From: Lachnospiraceae bacterium
GTDB taxonomy: Bacteria > Bacillota > Clostridia > Lachnospirales > Lachnospiraceae
Length of the DNA stretch: 64,000 nucleotides
Reading direction: 5' to 3'
NCBI GenBank assembly: GCA_017470985.1
Contig: JAFUXA010000007.1
Coordinates: forward strand, 1-64,000
Shown here: one piece after another, positions 60,943-64,000 of the stretch
Layout of the letters: every line of letters starts with the position of its first letter
Position numbering within the stretch: position 1 is the stretch's first letter
Translations under genes and position numbers: made by a program
Notes under the pieces: model-generated
Seen by the model: only the letters and a program-made list of their open reading frames with translations
Databases searched by the model: none
Told to the model about the DNA's origin: nothing

Positions 60943-63609
60943 ATGAGTAAGGAACTAGCAAAAACTTACGATCCTAGTGGATTAGAGGACAGACTATATA
61001 AGAAGTGGGAGGAGAATGGATATTTCCACGCGGAAGTGGACAGAAGCAAGAAACCATTTACAATTGTGATGCCACCTCCAAATATTACAGGACAGCTTCA
61101 TATGGGACATGCTCTCGACAACACTATGCAGGATATTCTGATTAGATATAAGAGAATGCAGGGTTACAACGCTTTGTGGCAGCCGGGAACAGATCATGCG
61201 GCAATTGCTACAGAGGTAAAGGTTATCGAGCATCTCAAGAAACAGGGAATTGACAAGGCTGATTTAGGCAGAGAAGGCTTCCTTGAGAAATGTTGGGACT
61301 GGAGAGAAGAATACGGCAATAGAATTATCAATCAGTTGAAGAAGATGGGTTCTTCTGCAGATTGGCAGAGAGAGCGTTTCACAATGGATGAAGGATGCTC
61401 TAAGGCTGTTGAAGAAGTATTCGTTAAGCTTTATAACGAGGGATACATCTACAAGGGCAATAGAATTATTAACTGGTGTCCGGTTTGTCAGACTTCTATT
61501 TCTGATGCCGAGGTTGTACACGAGGAGCAGGCTGGACATTTCTGGCATATGAAATACGAGATAGTAGGTGAGCCTGGCAGATATGTAGAGTTTGCAACTA
61601 CTCGTCCAGAGACAATGCTTGGAGATACAGCTGTTGCTGTAAATCCTGATGATGAGAGATATACAGATATTGTTGGCAAGACTGTAATGCTTCCATTTAT
61701 GAATCGCGAGATTCCGGTTATTGCTGATGAGTATGTAGACAAAGAGTTTGGTACAGGTGTGGTAAAGATTACACCGGCTCATGATCCAAACGATTTCGAG
61801 GTTGGTAAGAGACATGACTTGCCAGTTATAAATATTTTAAATGATGATGCTACTATCAATGAAAATGGTGGCGAGTTCGCTGGAATGGATAGATATGAAG
61901 CCCGCGATATCATCGTCAAGAAGATGGACGAGATGGGACTTCTGGTAGGCATTGAAGACTACAGCCACAATGTTGGTACACATGACAGATGTAAGACAAC
62001 AGTTGAGCCAATGGTTAAGCCACAGTGGTTCGTTGCAATGCAAGAGCTTGCAAAGCCTGCCATCGAAGCTATCAAGACTGAGGAATTGCAGTTCGTTCCA
62101 AAGAATTATGACAAGACATATTTACATTGGCTTGATAACATCCGCGACTGGTGTATCTCAAGACAGTTGTGGTGGGGACATAGAATTCCTGCATACTATT
62201 GCGAGGAATGCGGCGAGACAGTAGTTGCCAGAAGCGACGAGGCTCCAACAGTTTGTCCTAAGTGTGGATGCACACATATGAAGCAGGATGATGATACACT
62301 GGATACATGGTTCTCATCAGCGTTGTGGCCATTTTCTACACTTGGCTGGCCGGATAAGACAGAGGATTTGGATTACTTCTATCCTACCAATGTTCTTGTT
62401 ACAGGTTACGATATCATTTTCTTCTGGGTTGTTAGAATGGTATTTTCCGGATATGCTCACACTGGCAAGAGCCCGTTTAACACAGTATTGATTCACGGAC
62501 TTGTTCGTGACGATCAGGGCCGCAAGATGAGTAAGTCTCTGGGAAATGGTATTGACCCACTTGAAGTTATTGATAAATATGGTGCTGATGCACTTAGACT
62601 TACACTTATTACAGGAAATGCTCCTGGAAATGACATGCGTTTCTATTGGGAGCGTGTGGAAAATAGTAGAAACTTCGCCAACAAGATATGGAATGCTTCT
62701 AGATTTATCATGATGAATTTAGACGGCGTGGATGTAACAAAGCCGGCAGATGCTGATTTGAAGCCTGAAGACAGATGGATTCTGTCTCTGGTAAATACTC
62801 TTGCCAAGGATGTTACAGAGAACATGGATAAGTTCGAGCTTGGAATCGCAGTTCAGAAGGTTTATGACTTCATCTGGGATGAGTTCTGCGATTGGTATAT
62901 CGAGATTGTAAAGCCTCGTATGTACAAGAAGGACGAGGATATGGTTTCGGCAAATGCAGCTCTTTGGACATTGAAGACTGTGCTTACCAATGCTTTGAAG
63001 CTTCTTCATCCATATATGCCATTTATCACAGAGGAAATCTACTGCACTCTTCATCCGGAAGAGGATTCTATTATGATTTCTGATTGGCCGGTTTATACAG
63101 ATGCATGGAACTTCGCTGCTGAGGAAGCAATGCTTGCTCATGTGAAGGATTTGATCAAGGGTACAAGAAATATTCGTACAGAAATGGATGTACCACCAAG
63201 CCGCAAGGCTAAGCTTCTTATTGCAGCCAAGACAGAAGATGTGGCAGATATATTTGAGCAGATGATTCCAGCTTATATGACTCTGGCAAATGCCAGCGAA
63301 GTTGCAGTGGCAGCAGGAGAAAATGCTTCTGAGGAATTGTCAGTTCCAGAGGATGCAGTATCAGTAGTTATTCCGGATGCTGTAGTTTACATGCCTCTTT
63401 CTGATTTGGTTGACTTCGAGAAGGAGAAGGAGCGTCTCACTAAGGAGAAGGCTAAGCTTGAAAAGGAACTTGCTCGTTCCAAGGGCATGCTCTCAAATGA
63501 GAAGTTCTTGAGCAAAGCTCCTGAAGCAAAGGTTGCTGAAGAGAAAGCCAAACTTGCAAAATACGAGCAGATGATGGCAGAAGTTGAGGCCCGCCTGGCT
63601 TCACTGTAG
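60943..63609 (+). CDS. valS: Valyl-tRNA synthetase
   Basis: 888 residues, usual for ValS. It charges tRNA-Val. The class I HIGH motif is PPNITGQLHMGHAL, the KMSKS loop is GRKMSKSLGNGIDP; an editing domain (about 190-340; TTRPETMLGDTAVAVNP), a zinc-like CEECG...CPKCG pair, the anticodon-binding helices and a C-terminal coiled-coil arm (about 815-888; KEKERLTKEKAKLEKEL) follow. GACAGGAG upstream serves ATG 60943. It marks the end of the glycan region and the return to housekeeping genes. Confidence 0.97.
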   Translation: MSKELAKTYDPSGLEDRLYKKWEENGYFHAEVDRSKKPFTIVMPPPNITGQLHMGHALDNTMQDILIRYKRMQGYNALWQPGTDHAAIATEVKVIEHLKKQGIDKADLGREGFLEKCWDWREEYGNRIINQLKKMGSSADWQRERFTMDEGCSKAVEEVFVKLYNEGYIYKGNRIINWCPVCQTSISDAEVVHEEQAGHFWHMKYEIVGEPGRYVEFATTRPETMLGDTAVAVNPDDERYTDIVGKTVMLPFMNREIPVIADEYVDKEFGTGVVKITPAHDPNDFEVGKRHDLPVINILNDDATINENGGEFAGMDRYEARDIIVKKMDEMGLLVGIEDYSHNVGTHDRCKTTVEPMVKPQWFVAMQELAKPAIEAIKTEELQFVPKNYDKTYLHWLDNIRDWCISRQLWWGHRIPAYYCEECGETVVARSDEAPTVCPKCGCTHMKQDDDTLDTWFSSALWPFSTLGWPDKTEDLDYFYPTNVLVTGYDIIFFWVVRMVFSGYAHTGKSPFNTVLIHGLVRDDQGRKMSKSLGNGIDPLEVIDKYGADALRLTLITGNAPGNDMRFYWERVENSRNFANKIWNASRFIMMNLDGVDVTKPADADLKPEDRWILSLVNTLAKDVTENMDKFELGIAVQKVYDFIWDEFCDWYIEIVKPRMYKKDEDMVSANAALWTLKTVLTNALKLLHPYMPFITEEIYCTLHPEEDSIMISDWPVYTDAWNFAAEEAMLAHVKDLIKGTRNIRTEMDVPPSRKAKLLIAAKTEDVADIFEQMIPAYMTLANASEVAVAAGENASEELSVPEDAVSVVIPDAVVYMPLSDLVDFEKEKERLTKEKAKLEKELARSKGMLSNEKFLSKAPEAKVAEEKAKLAKYEQMMAEVEARLASL

Positions 63610-63637
63610 TTGTACTGATTATAGTTCCAGCTTCGAG

Positions 63638-63818
63638 CTGAGCAAATGTCTCTCAGAGGAACCCTTAGAAGCGACAGCACTTAACGAGCTTTAGCGAGTT
63701 TAGTACTGCTTCGCTTCTACGGGAGCGAGAGCGCTTCCGCGAGAGATATATGCTCAGCGATGAAGCGGATATGTGATTACGCTTCTACGGGAGCGAGAGC
63801 GCTTCCGAAAGAGATATA
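63638..63818 (+). repeat. Palindromic repeat element C with duplicated arm
   Basis: Left arm TGAGCAAATGTCTCTC...GAAGCGA pairs imperfectly with TCGCTTC...GAGAGATATATGCTCA (about 63711-63755). The core at 63676-63710 (GCACTTAACGAG...GAGTTTAGTACTGCT) matches cores A and B. The right arm segment 63713-63750 is repeated directly at 63781-63818 with two changes, so the element has been partly duplicated. Confidence 0.85.
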
Positions 63819-63875
63819 CCCGTCAAACACGGACTATTATAATTTTTATTCAAATTTATCAAGGAGAGTATAAAT

Positions 63876-64000
63876 ATGACAGATACACAGATTAAGGATA
63901 TTCTCGCTCACAGCGACCACACCCTACTCGCAGTGGACGCAATATGGGCAGATATTAAGCAGATCGCAGACGATGGCATGAAATATGACACAGCATCAAT
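63876..64000 (+). CDS. deoC: Deoxyribose-phosphate aldolase, N-terminal part
   Basis: The first 41 codons of a gene cut by the window edge. AAGGAGAG at 63861-63868 serves ATG 63876. The visible sequence has the DeoC N-terminal signature: a DHTLLAVDAIWADIKQI stretch (the usual form is DHTLL followed by T-x-W-x-x-I) and the start of KYDTAS. DeoC splits deoxyribose-5-phosphate into glyceraldehyde-3-phosphate and acetaldehyde. The catalytic lysines lie beyond the window. Confidence 0.8.
   Translation, partial: MTDTQIKDILAHSDHTLLAVDAIWADIKQIADDGMKYDTAS

Overview
The window looks like a chromosomal segment of a Gram-positive anaerobe of the Lachnospiraceae type (Butyrivibrio/Lachnospira/Roseburia relatives). 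The grounds are AT-rich coding DNA, strong GGAGG-type ribosome sites, a rubredoxin/rubrerythrin fusion, an LCP ligase, very many family-2 glycosyltransferases and wall-binding-repeat proteins. Genus or species cannot be fixed from the sequence alone. Every gene I can support lies on the + strand, and many neighbours overlap by 1-8 bases or sit within 30 bases.

Layout. 1-130: 3' end of a group II intron (last codons of its maturase, then domains V and VI). 0.29-5.75 kb: stress and phosphate genes: TspO, a four-domain flavin reductase/rubredoxin/rubrerythrin/rubredoxin fusion, a Na/Pi transporter with a PhoP/PhoR-type two-component pair behind a tandem TTTACA box, and superoxide dismutase. 5.9-24.8 kb: start of a surface-glycan locus (GT2, DUF2142-type membrane protein, RmlA), interleaved with four secreted proteins carrying a 22-residue aromatic wall-binding repeat (two small ones, a transglutaminase-like one, a GH25 lysozyme), a decayed remnant of a fifth, an acyltransferase, a metallophosphoesterase broken by an in-frame stop, a polyprenyl-phosphate sugar transferase and two GT2s. 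24.8-47.4 kb: core of the glycan locus: Wzm/Wzt ABC exporter, a methyltransferase-kinase-coiled-coil protein resembling the WbdD chain terminator, many GT2s, a second DUF2142-type protein, a DPM-like/DUF2304 pair, a Wzx-like flippase, enzymes for a dTDP-3-acetamido-3,6-dideoxyhexose, acyltransferases, RmlC and a GtrA/GT2 pair. 47.4-47.8 kb: two large palindromic repeat elements. 47.8-60.7 kb: UDP-sugar pyrophosphorylase, GT2, LCP ligase, GlmS, HtrA protease, carbamate kinase, GT2, methylglyoxal synthase, a small membrane peptide, DUF4422 and GT2. 60.9 kb to end: ValS, a third palindromic element, and the start of DeoC.

How it fits together (inference). GlmS, the UDP-sugar pyrophosphorylase, RmlA/RmlC and the ketoisomerase/aminotransferase pair make sugar nucleotides. 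The sugar transferase and GT2s build one or more lipid-linked glycans, which leave by Wzm/Wzt and/or the flippase. The WbdD-like protein could cap and measure the chain. DUF2142-type proteins, GtrA/GT2 and acyltransferases could decorate it, and the LCP protein could attach it to peptidoglycan. The repeat proteins encoded in the same locus are good candidates for proteins held non-covalently on that glycan. No tRNA, rRNA, CRISPR array or insertion sequence was found.
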